The notes beneath the pieces were generated by a model. That model did no database searches. It had not been told where the DNA came from and was given only the letters and a program-made list of their open reading frames with translations. Shown one piece after another: positions 6,343 to 13,133 of a DNA stretch of 48,181 nt. The stretch comes from Candidatus Wolfebacteria bacterium (GTDB lineage: Bacteria > Patescibacteriota > Minisyncoccia > UBA6257 > UBA9933). The stretch is from the NCBI GenBank assembly GCA_024654025.1, contig JANLIR010000009.1, positions 1 to 48,181 on the forward strand. Reading direction: 5' to 3'. A program made the translations under genes and the position numbers. Within the stretch, counting starts at the first letter, position 1. Each line of letters opens with the position of its first letter.

Positions 6343-8880
6343 ATGATGTATAACCCTCAAAAAATTGAGCGAAAATGGCAGAGAGTTTGGGAAAAGGAAA
6401 AAATTTATAAAAGCCGCGGAAAAGGCAAAAAATTTTATGTGCTTGATATGTTTCCTTATCCTTCGGGCGAAGGCCTTCACGTCGGCCATCCGCGAGGGTA
6501 TATTGCCACTGATGTAGTGGCGCGTTTTAAAATGCGCCGCGGTTTTGATGTTTTGCATCCAATGGGTTGGGACGCTTTTGGTCTTCCGGCGGAAAATTAC
6601 GCTTTGGCGAATAACATTCATCCTAAAATCTCGGTAAGTAAAAATATAAAAAGGTTTAAAGAGCAGATGAATAAAATCGGTTTTACTTATGATTGGAATA
6701 AAGAAATCAACACTACCGACCCCCAATATTATAAATGGACGCAATGGATATTTTTGAAAATGTTTGAAAGCGGATTGGTTTATGGTTCAGAGGAACCGAT
6801 TGTCTGGTGTCCGAGTTGTAAAACCGGGCTTGCATTGGAGGATTTGGAAGACGGGAAATGCGAACGGTGCGGAAGTGAAGTGGAGAAAAAACCTCTTCGC
6901 CAGTGGGTTTTAAAAATGACCGCTTACGCGGAAAAATTATTAAATGATTTAAAATCTCTTGACTGGCCTCAGCCCATTATTGATCAGCAAAGAAATTGGA
7001 TAGGAAAATCAGAAGGCGCAATAATAAAGTTTGTAGTCCGTAGTTCGAAGTCCGTAGTAGGCGAAGTTGAGGTTTTTACCACTCGGCTGGATACTATTTT
7101 TGGGTGCACTTATTTGGTTGTCGCACCAGAACATCTTTTGGTTAAAAATCTAAAATCAAATATTAAAAATTATGACAGCGTCCAGAAATACGTAAATCAA
7201 GCTCAAAAGAAAACTGATTTAGCGCGGACTGATTTAGCGAAAGATAAAACTGGCGTTGAATTAAAAGGCGTAAAAGCTAGAAATCCATTTAATAACGAAG
7301 AGGTGCCGATTTTTGTGGCGGACTACGTTTTGGGATCATATGGCACAGGCGCGGTAATGGCGGTTCCGGCGCACGATGAGCGCGACTGGGAATTCGCAAA
7401 AAAATATAAGTTGCCGATAAGAATGGTTATTTGTCCAAATTATCCGGAACCCAAATGCCCCGTGCTTCATAAGGCTTATGTTGATGACGGACACGTTGTC
7501 GATTCTCAAAAATTTACCGGTTTAACTTCCCAAAAAGCTCGAGAGGAGATGGTAAAATGGCTTGAGAAAAACAAATTGGGCGGCAAGAAAATAAATTATA
7601 AAATGCGCGATTGGGTTTTTGCCCGGCAACGTTATTGGGGAGAACCGTTTCCTTTAGTTTATTGTCAGTCATGCGCCGATAGAATCAATAATAAGAAATA
7701 TAAAAAAGGGGAATTTACCAAAGGAGAATTAATGAATCCCGGCTGGATTCAAATTCCCGAAAAAAGTTTGCCTGTAAAGTTGCCGGAAGTTAAGCAATAC
7801 GAGCCGTCCGGCACAGGCGAATCACCGCTGGCCAATATTAAAGATTGGGTTACGACAAAATGCCCGAAATGCAATGGCCATGCTTACAGGGAAACAAACA
7901 CAATGCCTCAGTGGGCCGGTTCGAATTGGTATTATATCGCGTATCTGATGAAACGCGGAGGGAAATATGTGTGGGACAAGAAGGAAATAAAAAAATGGCT
8001 GCCAGTCGATTTATACGTTGGCGGAGTTGAGCACGCAACCCGGCATCTTTTATACGCGCGTTTCTGGTACAAATTTTTATACGATATTAAAGCGGTTTTT
8101 AATAAAGAGCCGTTTCAGAAATTAATGAATCAAGGTTTGATATTGGCCGAGGATGGCAGAAAAATGTCCAAGCGTTGGAAAAATGTAATAAACCCGGATG
8201 ATATTATAAAAAATTTTGGAGCAGATACTTTGCGGCTTTATGAAATGTTTATGGGCCCGTTTATCCAAAGCATCGCCTGGAGCACGGACGGATTGAGGGG
8301 AATGAAAAGATTTTTGGATAGAGTTTGGAAGATGAGAGACAGAATTAATCCTTCGGCGGGGGCTTCGACTGAGCTCAGCCGAATGTCCTCAGGACGCGAG
8401 GCGCGAAATAAAAAACTGGAGATTTTTATAAATCAAACAATTAAAAAAGTTACCGAAGATATTGAGGGGTTTAAATTTAATACCGCGGTGAGCGCTTTGA
8501 TGGTTTTGGCAAATGAACTGGAAAAAGAGTCAAGCATTGATAAAAAACATTATCTAACGCTTGTAAGTTTATTATCGCCGTTTGTCCCGCATTTCAGCGA
8601 AGAATTGTGGAGGGGATTAAAAGGCAAAAACTCAATTCATTTAGAAAAATGGCCAGATTACAATCCAAAATTAATTTATTTTGATGAATTTGATTTAGTT
8701 GTTCAGATAAACGGCAAGGTTAGAGACAAAATTTCCGTGAGTAAAGGAATTTCGCAAAAAGAAGCCGAAGAGGTCGTATTAAATTTAGATAAAATAAAGC
8801 AATTTATCGGTTTATTAGGTTCGTCAAAAATTAAAAAAATAATTTTTGTTCCCAACCGGCTGATTAATATAGTGATTTAA
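6343..8880 (+). CDS. leuS: Leucyl-tRNA synthetase
   Basis: A class I synthetase charging tRNA-Leu, 845 residues, near the usual bacterial length. The HIGH-type motif is HVGH (46-49) and the KMSKS-type motif is KMSKR (607-611). The CP1 editing domain is present with GTGAVMAVPAHDERD and an FTTRLDT segment; in most LeuRS this reads TTRPDT, so a conserved Pro is replaced by Leu. Residues about 669-683 (SAGASTELSRMSSGR) are encoded by a palindromic repeat inserted in frame just before the C-terminal anticodon-binding region. A short direct duplication (AGTCCGTAGT twice, near 7040) also lies in the CP1 region. Two adjacent ATG codons (6343, 6346) could serve as start. A GIY-YIG cassette begins right at its stop codon. 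Confidence 0.96.
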   Translation: MMYNPQKIERKWQRVWEKEKIYKSRGKGKKFYVLDMFPYPSGEGLHVGHPRGYIATDVVARFKMRRGFDVLHPMGWDAFGLPAENYALANNIHPKISVSKNIKRFKEQMNKIGFTYDWNKEINTTDPQYYKWTQWIFLKMFESGLVYGSEEPIVWCPSCKTGLALEDLEDGKCERCGSEVEKKPLRQWVLKMTAYAEKLLNDLKSLDWPQPIIDQQRNWIGKSEGAIIKFVVRSSKSVVGEVEVFTTRLDTIFGCTYLVVAPEHLLVKNLKSNIKNYDSVQKYVNQAQKKTDLARTDLAKDKTGVELKGVKARNPFNNEEVPIFVADYVLGSYGTGAVMAVPAHDERDWEFAKKYKLPIRMVICPNYPEPKCPVLHKAYVDDGHVVDSQKFTGLTSQKAREEMVKWLEKNKLGGKKINYKMRDWVFARQRYWGEPFPLVYCQSCADRINNKKYKKGEFTKGELMNPGWIQIPEKSLPVKLPEVKQYEPSGTGESPLANIKDWVTTKCPKCNGHAYRETNTMPQWAGSNWYYIAYLMKRGGKYVWDKKEIKKWLPVDLYVGGVEHATRHLLYARFWYKFLYDIKAVFNKEPFQKLMNQGLILAEDGRKMSKRWKNVINPDDIIKNFGADTLRLYEMFMGPFIQSIAWSTDGLRGMKRFLDRVWKMRDRINPSAGASTELSRMSSGREARNKKLEIFINQTIKKVTEDIEGFKFNTAVSALMVLANELEKESSIDKKHYLTLVSLLSPFVPHFSEELWRGLKGKNSIHLEKWPDYNPKLIYFDEFDLVVQINGKVRDKISVSKGISQKEAEEVVLNLDKIKQFIGLLGSSKIKKIIFVPNRLINIVI
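8364..8395. repeat. Palindromic repeat inserted in frame in leuS
   Basis: TTCGACTGAGCTCAGCCGAA (8364-8383) is an almost perfect 20-bp palindrome sharing the TTCGAC..CTCAG core of the repeats in recG, ppsA and the peptidase gene. A second small palindrome, GTCC-TCA-GGAC, follows at 8385-8395. The reading frame of leuS stays open. Confidence 0.75.
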
Positions 8881-8883
8881 TGG

Positions 8884-9183
8884 ACCCGGTTACTACAACT
8901 TCAATGATGCGCCTCTATTACGTTTATGTTTTGGAAAGCATCAAAGACGGCAAAAGATATGTTGGTTTTACTAATGATTTAAAGAAAAGATTGTCGGCGC
9001 ATCAGAAAGGAGAAGTTTCGTCAACCGCGCATCGGAAGCCTTTCAGGTTGATATATTTTGAAGGATGTACGAATATTATGGATACCAAAAGGAGAGAGCA
9101 TTATTTAAAAACTACCGGTGGTCGCCGGTTTTTAGTAAAACGGCTTCAAGAGTATTATAGAAATTGAAGTTGTAGTACCGGGT
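8884..9183. mobile_element. 300-bp GIY-YIG cassette with terminal inverted repeats
   Basis: The left end (8884-8905) begins ACCCGGTTACTACAACTTC and the right end (9163-9183) is its complement, ending GAAGTTGTAGTACCGGGT. The ends differ only by one extra T. The first ATG of the nuclease lies in the left repeat and its TGA stop in the right repeat, so the element is just the gene plus its ends. It sits immediately after the leuS stop codon, and its right end supplies the GTG start of the next ORF. A degenerate relative lies at 47466-47608. Confidence 0.75.
8904..9167 (+). CDS. Single-domain GIY-YIG nuclease
   Basis: A small protein (about 87 residues from ATG 8904, or 95 if read from ATG 8880, which overlaps the leuS stop). 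It belongs to the GIY-YIG superfamily, nicking or cleaving nucleases seen in UvrC, homing endonucleases and stand-alone mobile proteins. Seen: a Y-V-Y-V-L motif at the start, YVGFTNDLKKRLSAHQKG with the YIG-type strand and catalytic Arg, and RREHYLK with the conserved metal-binding Glu. I prefer 8904 because it lies inside the left terminal repeat and the upstream residues (MDPVTTTS) are simply that repeat translated. The whole gene is bounded by inverted repeats. It may mobilise itself or be a domesticated nuclease; target unknown. Confidence 0.82.
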   Translation: MMRLYYVYVLESIKDGKRYVGFTNDLKKRLSAHQKGEVSSTAHRKPFRLIYFEGCTNIMDTKRREHYLKTTGGRRFLVKRLQEYYRN

Positions 9184-9448
9184 GGATGATTTCCCCAAAA
9201 AAATAGCAGTTTTGGTTCTTTTGGTTGCCTTTTTCGGGGCGCTTTTTTTGGAAACTCCGCTTATTTATAAAAAAGTTCAAAACGGAGGAGTCCCGGCTCT
9301 TAATTTTTTAAATCCGCCAGCGGGCGGACAAAAGCAAAAATCCTCAAACAGTAAGATTTATAGCAGGGAAAACCAGAGCTTTGTGTCCACCGATAAAAAA
9401 GACGGTTCTTACTCGTCTCCGATCCATGTGCCAGCCCTCGACCTTTAA
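9182..9448 (+). CDS. Small membrane-anchored protein of unknown function
   Basis: An 88-residue ORF with one hydrophobic segment (about residues 8-25) followed by a polar Ser/Lys-rich tail; no family recognised. The only start is a GTG at 9182 that lies in the right terminal repeat of the GIY-YIG cassette, with no Shine-Dalgarno sequence. The original 5' end may therefore have been replaced by the insertion. The stretch AATCCGCCAGCGGGCGG, a small hairpin (TCCGCC/GGCGGA), is read in frame as NPPAGG. A hairpin follows around the stop codon (CCAGCCC/GGGCTGG, 9431-9456). Confidence 0.5.
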   Translation: MDDFPKKIAVLVLLVAFFGALFLETPLIYKKVQNGGVPALNFLNPPAGGQKQKSSNSKIYSRENQSFVSTDKKDGSYSSPIHVPALDL

Positions 9449-9458
9449 CGGGCTGGGG

Positions 9459-9487
9459 TTGACGGAGGGAGTTGTTAATGTTATCTT
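9459..9487 (+). promoter_or_regulatory. Promoter before the small gene at 9524
   Basis: -35 TTGACG (9459-9464), 17-nt spacer, -10 TATCTT (9482-9487). Confidence 0.55.
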
Positions 9488-9523
9488 TAGAGCCTTGCTC
9501 TTAATTCAGTTTAGGGAGGGAAG

Positions 9524-9706
9524 ATGAACAAAGGATCTAGTTTTGCGCGTGTTGTAGAAGTAAAAGTAATTCGTTTGAGCCCCATTGTGACGGTTCGCCA
9601 CTATCCTCGATCAGACAGGGAGTTGGAGCGAGCCTACGGCGGGGTTGATGAAGCGATTTTGAAGTCAGGCACCCACCGGACCGTGAGAAAGGAATCCAAT
9701 ACGTAA
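9524..9706 (+). CDS. Small protein of unknown function
   Basis: A 60-residue, basic and soluble protein that I do not recognise. It is credible as a gene because a strong Shine-Dalgarno sequence (AGGGAGGG) sits a few bases before the ATG and a promoter lies 37 nt upstream. Its G+C content is higher than that of the neighbouring operon. It is followed after 32 nt by a second small gene with an equally strong ribosome-binding site, so the two probably form one transcript ending at the terminator at 10071. An ORF on the other strand (9537-9860) lacks comparable signals and is taken as a shadow. Confidence 0.5.
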   Translation: MNKGSSFARVVEVKVIRLSPIVTVRHYPRSDRELERAYGGVDEAILKSGTHRTVRKESNT

Positions 9707-9738
9707 TTTTACCTTTCAAAACACTCCGGAGGGAAACG

Positions 9739-10050
9739 ATGCGGAAAAGAACAAAAGGAAACGGCAATGGCGCGAAGAACGGCACAAAGATAGGAATTCT
9801 TGTGTGGAAAACCAAACCGTACACTAGCCAGCAGTTAAAGGAATTAACGATCGCAGACAAAATTTACGATATACTGCTATTAGCGAAAAGCCTTCAAAAG
9901 GAGGGCGCGAGAGAGATACGCCTCACTCTCCATTTGAATCAGCTATGTTCAAGCGGACGACGAATTTCGCTTGAGGACGAAATGGTCACGCGACTTTATG
10001 GCGCGCTGCGTTCTCACGGCATCGAGGAGTCGACGATCCATTTCATCTGA
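9739..10050 (+). CDS. Small protein of unknown function
   Basis: A 103-residue protein with a basic N-terminus (MRKRTKGNGNGAKNGTK) and a predicted alpha/beta C-terminal part; no family recognised. A strong Shine-Dalgarno sequence (GGAGGG, 6 nt from the ATG) and a good terminator 20 nt after the stop support it. It is co-oriented with the 60-residue gene just upstream. Like that gene it is G+C-richer than the surrounding operons. Its role is unknown; the tail may be a small nucleic-acid-binding region, but that is speculation from the charge alone. Confidence 0.6.
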   Translation: MRKRTKGNGNGAKNGTKIGILVWKTKPYTSQQLKELTIADKIYDILLLAKSLQKEGAREIRLTLHLNQLCSSGRRISLEDEMVTRLYGALRSHGIEESTIHFI

Positions 10051-10070
10051 ACCTCTCAACAGCTCTTTTT

Positions 10071-10104
10071 GCCCCAGCCGGGAAACCGGTCTGGGGCATT
10101 TTTA
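10071..10104 (+). terminator. Rho-independent terminator
   Basis: GCCCCAG..CTGGGGC stem with inner CGG/CCG pairs and a GAAA loop, followed by TTTTTA. It ends the two small genes at 9524-10050. Confidence 0.85.
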
Positions 10105-10187
10105 TTTCTTGATTATGGTCGCTAAAAAAGTTATTCTATTAATGTTTTAGTTGTTGGTTGTCGGTCGTATGTAGTCGGTTATTTACT

Positions 10188-10277
10188 GGAGAGGTGGCTG
10201 AGTGGTTTAAAGCAGCATCCTGCTAAGATGTTAGGGGCGAAAGCCTCTCGAGGGTTCGAATCCCTCCCTCTCCGCCA
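10188..10277 (+). tRNA. tRNA-Ser(GCU)
   Basis: Acceptor GGAGAGG/CCTCTCC, discriminator G, encoded CCA and a class II variable arm (GGGGCGAAAGCCTCT region). The anticodon loop CTGCTAA gives GCU. A possible promoter lies upstream (TTGATT, 17 nt, TATTCT, starting near 10111). This copy is uninterrupted, unlike the serine locus at 27326. Confidence 0.95.
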
Positions 10278-10314
10278 GATTACCAAGTTAGAACCTTGGT
10301 AAAATAAGGCGGAT

Positions 10315-11127
10315 ATGAAATCATATTACGAAAAACCAAAATTTAAACTCTACCATGCCAATTGTTTGGATTTATTAGCTGAACTTCCCGAGAACTCTGT
10401 TGATATGGTCTTTGCTGATCCCCCTTACAACCTTTCAAACGGAGGAATTACTGTCCACGCTGGGCGAATGGTTAGCGTCAATAAAGGAGACTGGGACAAG
10501 AGTAAGGGATTTAAGGATGATTACGATTTTCATTACAAATGGATGGAAGCGTGTCGCAGAGTTTTGAAACCGCATGGCACTCTTTGGGTTAGCGGCACTT
10601 ACCATTCAATTTATCAATGCGGCCACGCCCTACAATCGCTTGGATACCATATTCTCAACGATGTCGCGTGGTTCAAACCGAACGCATCCCCGAATTTAAG
10701 TTGCCGTTATTTCACCGCAAGCCACGAAACCTTGATCTGGGCGCGCAAAGACAAAAACGCAAAACATATTTTTAATTACGATTTAATGAAAAACGGCAAT
10801 TGGCCGGAAGATCAGCTAAAGAAACCTGGTCTGCAAATGCGTTCGGTTTGGGCAATGGGAACGCCAAAAACCGTAGAAAAGAAATTCGGCAAGCACCCAA
10901 CACAGAAGCCGGAAGATTTGCTAAAAAGAATTGTGCTTGCCTCAACTAACAAAGGCGACTTAATACTTGATCCATTTACCGGAAGCTCAACAACTGGGAT
11001 TGCCGCCTATCTTTTGGGACGACATTTTATCGGTGTTGATACTGAACCGAAGTATTTGGATGTATCAATAAAGCGATTTGAGGAATTGGATCGCAATTTG
11101 AAAAATAAATTTGCTAAAAAAATATGA
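10315..11127 (+). CDS. DpnA-like DNA adenine-N6 methyltransferase
   Basis: A 270-residue beta-class DNA methyltransferase. The catalytic motif DPPYNLS (from D35) comes first and the AdoMet-binding motif DPFTGSSTTG (about 219-228) comes last, the beta-class order. The stretch FADPPYNLSNGGITVHAGRM, the following GDWDK and the segment SPNLSCRYFTASHETLIWARK closely resemble DpnA of the DpnII system, which methylates adenine in GATC and can act on single-stranded DNA. The stop codon overlaps the start of the next gene by 4 nt. That gene is a MutH/Sau3AI-like endonuclease, so the pair should be a restriction-modification unit with GATC specificity (inferred). It follows tRNA-Ser, a common landing site for acquired DNA. 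Confidence 0.9.
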   Translation: MKSYYEKPKFKLYHANCLDLLAELPENSVDMVFADPPYNLSNGGITVHAGRMVSVNKGDWDKSKGFKDDYDFHYKWMEACRRVLKPHGTLWVSGTYHSIYQCGHALQSLGYHILNDVAWFKPNASPNLSCRYFTASHETLIWARKDKNAKHIFNYDLMKNGNWPEDQLKKPGLQMRSVWAMGTPKTVEKKFGKHPTQKPEDLLKRIVLASTNKGDLILDPFTGSSTTGIAAYLLGRHFIGVDTEPKYLDVSIKRFEELDRNLKNKFAKKI

Positions 11128-11744
11128 AAATAATTACCCGCGCAGTTGCAATAAAAAATTTAAAGAAGTACATCGGCCAAGATTTGCGAAAGTTGGCTTT
11201 GGAGCACGGCATTACGACATACGAAACTGGAAAGCAAAACAAGGGCTGGAAGGGCCTTGTTTTGGAACGCTTAGCCGGACTTCAAACCAACATTTCGAAA
11301 GCACCAAATGGGCTTACCTATGAATTGAAATCAGTTGCCTTCCGTAAAGTAAAAAATAAGCTTGTGCCGAAAGAAACAATGGCAATAACAATGATCAATC
11401 CAGAAGAATTGAAAGCCCATTCGTTTTTTGAAAGTCATTGTTGGGCGAAGCTAAAAACCATCGTGTTTTGTGCGGTAGAATGGAACGGCACAAATTCCGA
11501 GGAAGCAAAATTACTCAAAGTTACGAGCTTAGATTTTGCCGAGGACGACGAATTAATAAAAGAAATCAAGGCTGATTATGACTTCATTCGCAACAAACTT
11601 ATTAAACAAGGTTTTGAAGCTTTGACGGGAAAAGACGGCAAGTGGATACAAGCTCGCACAAAAGGCCCTGGTCATGGCTCGGTAAGCCGTGCATTTTACG
11701 CACGGACTGGATTAGTGAAAAAAATATTTGAGATAGCATCATAA
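11124..11744 (+). CDS. MutH/Sau3AI-family restriction endonuclease
   Basis: A 206-residue protein that aligns by eye with E. coli MutH along its length: KGWKGLVLERLAG corresponds to KGWIGVLLEIWLG, TYELKS to GVELKT, ETMAITMINP to ETTFVCVAP, and RAFYARTGLVKKIF to the C-terminal DNA-binding region. Putative catalytic residues are E49, E67 and K69. The metal-binding Asp of MutH (Asp70) has no acidic counterpart; the equivalent place reads KAPNG, so Asn62 or a shifted residue may serve. MutH and Sau3AI cut at GATC. It overlaps the DpnA-like methyltransferase by 4 nt, which suggests a two-gene R-M operon rather than mismatch repair, since no mutS or mutL is nearby. Confidence 0.8.
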   Translation: MKIITRAVAIKNLKKYIGQDLRKLALEHGITTYETGKQNKGWKGLVLERLAGLQTNISKAPNGLTYELKSVAFRKVKNKLVPKETMAITMINPEELKAHSFFESHCWAKLKTIVFCAVEWNGTNSEEAKLLKVTSLDFAEDDELIKEIKADYDFIRNKLIKQGFEALTGKDGKWIQARTKGPGHGSVSRAFYARTGLVKKIFEIAS

Positions 11745-11752
11745 AAAATAAT

Positions 11753-12262
11753 ATGACGAAAGAAATAGGATCAAATATGATAAATATGATTATAAATAGC
11801 GAGGCTTTCTTAATTGTCATATCTGGAGTTGTTATATTCACACTTCAAAATTTAATTTCACAATTATGGATTTTGCCTTTGGTAGAATTTAAAAAATGCC
11901 TGGCAAAAATAGAAACCCTACTCACTAGATACGCATTTTTATGTAATTTTAAATACAACTCTAACGGCGGACTTATGGATGCTGAGATAGAATATTTTCG
12001 TAAAGAATTAAAAAACTTAGTAGCGGAAATGCTTGGTACTTATAATATTTTACCCGGATTTGAAAGGTGGTGGTTTAAAAAAATTAAAAAGATTAATATC
12101 CTAAAGGCCAAAACAGAAATATTAACCTTATCTGCTGTTGTGAGTACAAAAAATGATGTTGCAAAAGAACGACCACGAGCAGAAATTGCCATAGAAAACA
12201 TTCCCAAATACCTGAATTTTACGGAGATCAAATATAAAATGGCTGATATTTTGGGAAATTAA
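11753..12262 (+). CDS. Membrane-anchored protein of unknown function beside the R-M genes
   Basis: A 169-residue protein with one or two hydrophobic segments near the N-terminus (about 17-45) and a charged, mostly helical cytoplasmic part rich in Lys and Glu. I do not recognise a family. It starts 8 nt after the stop of the MutH-like gene and is on the same strand, so it is probably the third gene of the R-M transcript. It is distinctly more AT-rich than the two R-M genes. It might be an accessory defence protein, but nothing in the sequence proves this. Confidence 0.5.
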   Translation: MTKEIGSNMINMIINSEAFLIVISGVVIFTLQNLISQLWILPLVEFKKCLAKIETLLTRYAFLCNFKYNSNGGLMDAEIEYFRKELKNLVAEMLGTYNILPGFERWWFKKIKKINILKAKTEILTLSAVVSTKNDVAKERPRAEIAIENIPKYLNFTEIKYKMADILGN

Positions 12263-12282
12263 ATGTCGAAAATATTTTGTAA

Positions 12283-12488
12283 TTAAATCGAATAATCCAC
12301 TGCATTTTGCCCCTTATCAGACTTTGGCTTCGGTGTTTCAAACCATTCAGGGTGAACTTTGTAGATAGCTCTTAATTTCTGTATACTTTTATCTATATCC
12401 TTGAATTTGAGCCACTTTTTCGGTTCAAACTTCGGGACATCGTCCCCGCCAATAGAATTTGTTCGAAGCGTAGCGAGATTACAAATTC
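12283..12488 (-). pseudogene. Fragment of a minus-strand gene without a start
   Basis: An open frame on the minus strand ends at a TAA (12283-12285) and encodes DVPKFEPKKWLKFKDIDKSI followed by QKLRAIYKVHPEWFETPKPK. The frame has no ATG and is cut off upstream by stop codons within palindromic sequence (12455-12488). The composition is protein-like. It looks like the surviving 3' end of a gene whose front was lost; the family is not recognised. Confidence 0.45.
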
Positions 12489-12572
12489 ATCATCCCGAGG
12501 AGATTAGCGACGAGGGAACACATTTAAAAAAAACTATGTTTTGCGAGAGTGCTGAGCGATAGCGAAGCACTC
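12455..12572. repeat. Cluster of palindromic repeats in a gene-poor stretch
   Basis: GAATTTGT (12455-12462) pairs with ACAAATTC (12481-12488) around TCGAAGCGTAGCGAGAT, and GAGTGCT (12547-12553) pairs with AGCACTC (12566-12572). The inner sequences (GAAGCGTAGCGAG, GAGCGATAGCGAAG) resemble each other. The whole 12263-12697 gap holds these hairpins, the gene fragment on the minus strand, and a possible promoter (TATAAT near 12630) for the SWIB gene. Confidence 0.6.
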
Positions 12573-12697
12573 CGCCATCTCGACTCCTATAATATGAATA
12601 AAAAGTTGTTTTCCATAGTTGTTTATAATATAATTCCCCTATAGTAAGAAGTCGTTAATATTAAAGGTCTGAATAGAATAAATTAACAAATAATTTT

Positions 12698-12955
12698 ATG
12701 GAGAAAAAAGCCAATTCTGCATTCATGAAGCCGCTGACTATCAGCGCAGAACTAGCAGTAATCGTTGGTAAAGGTCCGATGCCCAGATCAGAAGTTGTCA
12801 AAAAACTTTGGGTCTATATCAAAGCCAATAACCTTCAAGATCCAAAAAGCAAACGAAATATCGTTGCTAACGGAGATTTGAAAAAAGTATTTGGCGGAAA
12901 AGCAGTTGTTGATATGTTTGAAATGACAAAACTTGTTTCTAAACATCTCTCCTAA
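12698..12955 (+). CDS. SWIB/MDM2-domain protein
   Basis: An 85-residue protein consisting of just a SWIB domain: FMKPLTISAELAVIVGKGPM, PRSEVVKKLWVYIKANNLQDP, KRNIVANGDLKKVFGG and a final MFEMTKLVSKHL. In eukaryotes this fold occurs in SWI/SNF complexes. Stand-alone bacterial copies are known, for example in Chlamydiae (some fused to topoisomerase I) and in many uncultured bacteria, and are thought to be chromatin or DNA-associated; the function here is unknown. The gene is monocistronic with its own terminator at 12977. The family call is strong because the whole domain fits; the role is not. Confidence 0.88.
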   Translation: MEKKANSAFMKPLTISAELAVIVGKGPMPRSEVVKKLWVYIKANNLQDPKSKRNIVANGDLKKVFGGKAVVDMFEMTKLVSKHLS

Positions 12956-12976
12956 CAATTTTTAAATAGATAGCAC

Positions 12977-13004
12977 AAAGACGCTCTTTATGAGCGTTTT
13001 TGTT
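12977..13004 (+). terminator. Terminator of the SWIB gene
   Basis: AGACGCTC/GAGCGTTT stem with a TTTAT loop and a TTTTTGTTT tail. Confidence 0.8.
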
Positions 13005-13133
13005 TCGTTATTTTCCGCTCCCCCTGTTAAAATACTCAAAAAAGCCTTATAATGCCAATATTAATATATGAAAAGCCGAAAAATGACTAGAATCAACGGC
13101 TCAACCGGTTGATTCGTTGAAAGTTTAAAAAAC

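Noticed and set aside
9537-9860. A 107-codon minus-strand frame opposite the small genes at 9524 and 9739.
   Set aside because: It lacks a ribosome-binding site, while both plus-strand genes have strong ones.
10130-10187. Repetitive TTAGTTGTTGGTTGTCGGTCG-like low-complexity sequence before tRNA-Ser; similar stretches near 27290 and 38000.
   Set aside because: It is short, degenerate and without paired structure; no function can be supported.
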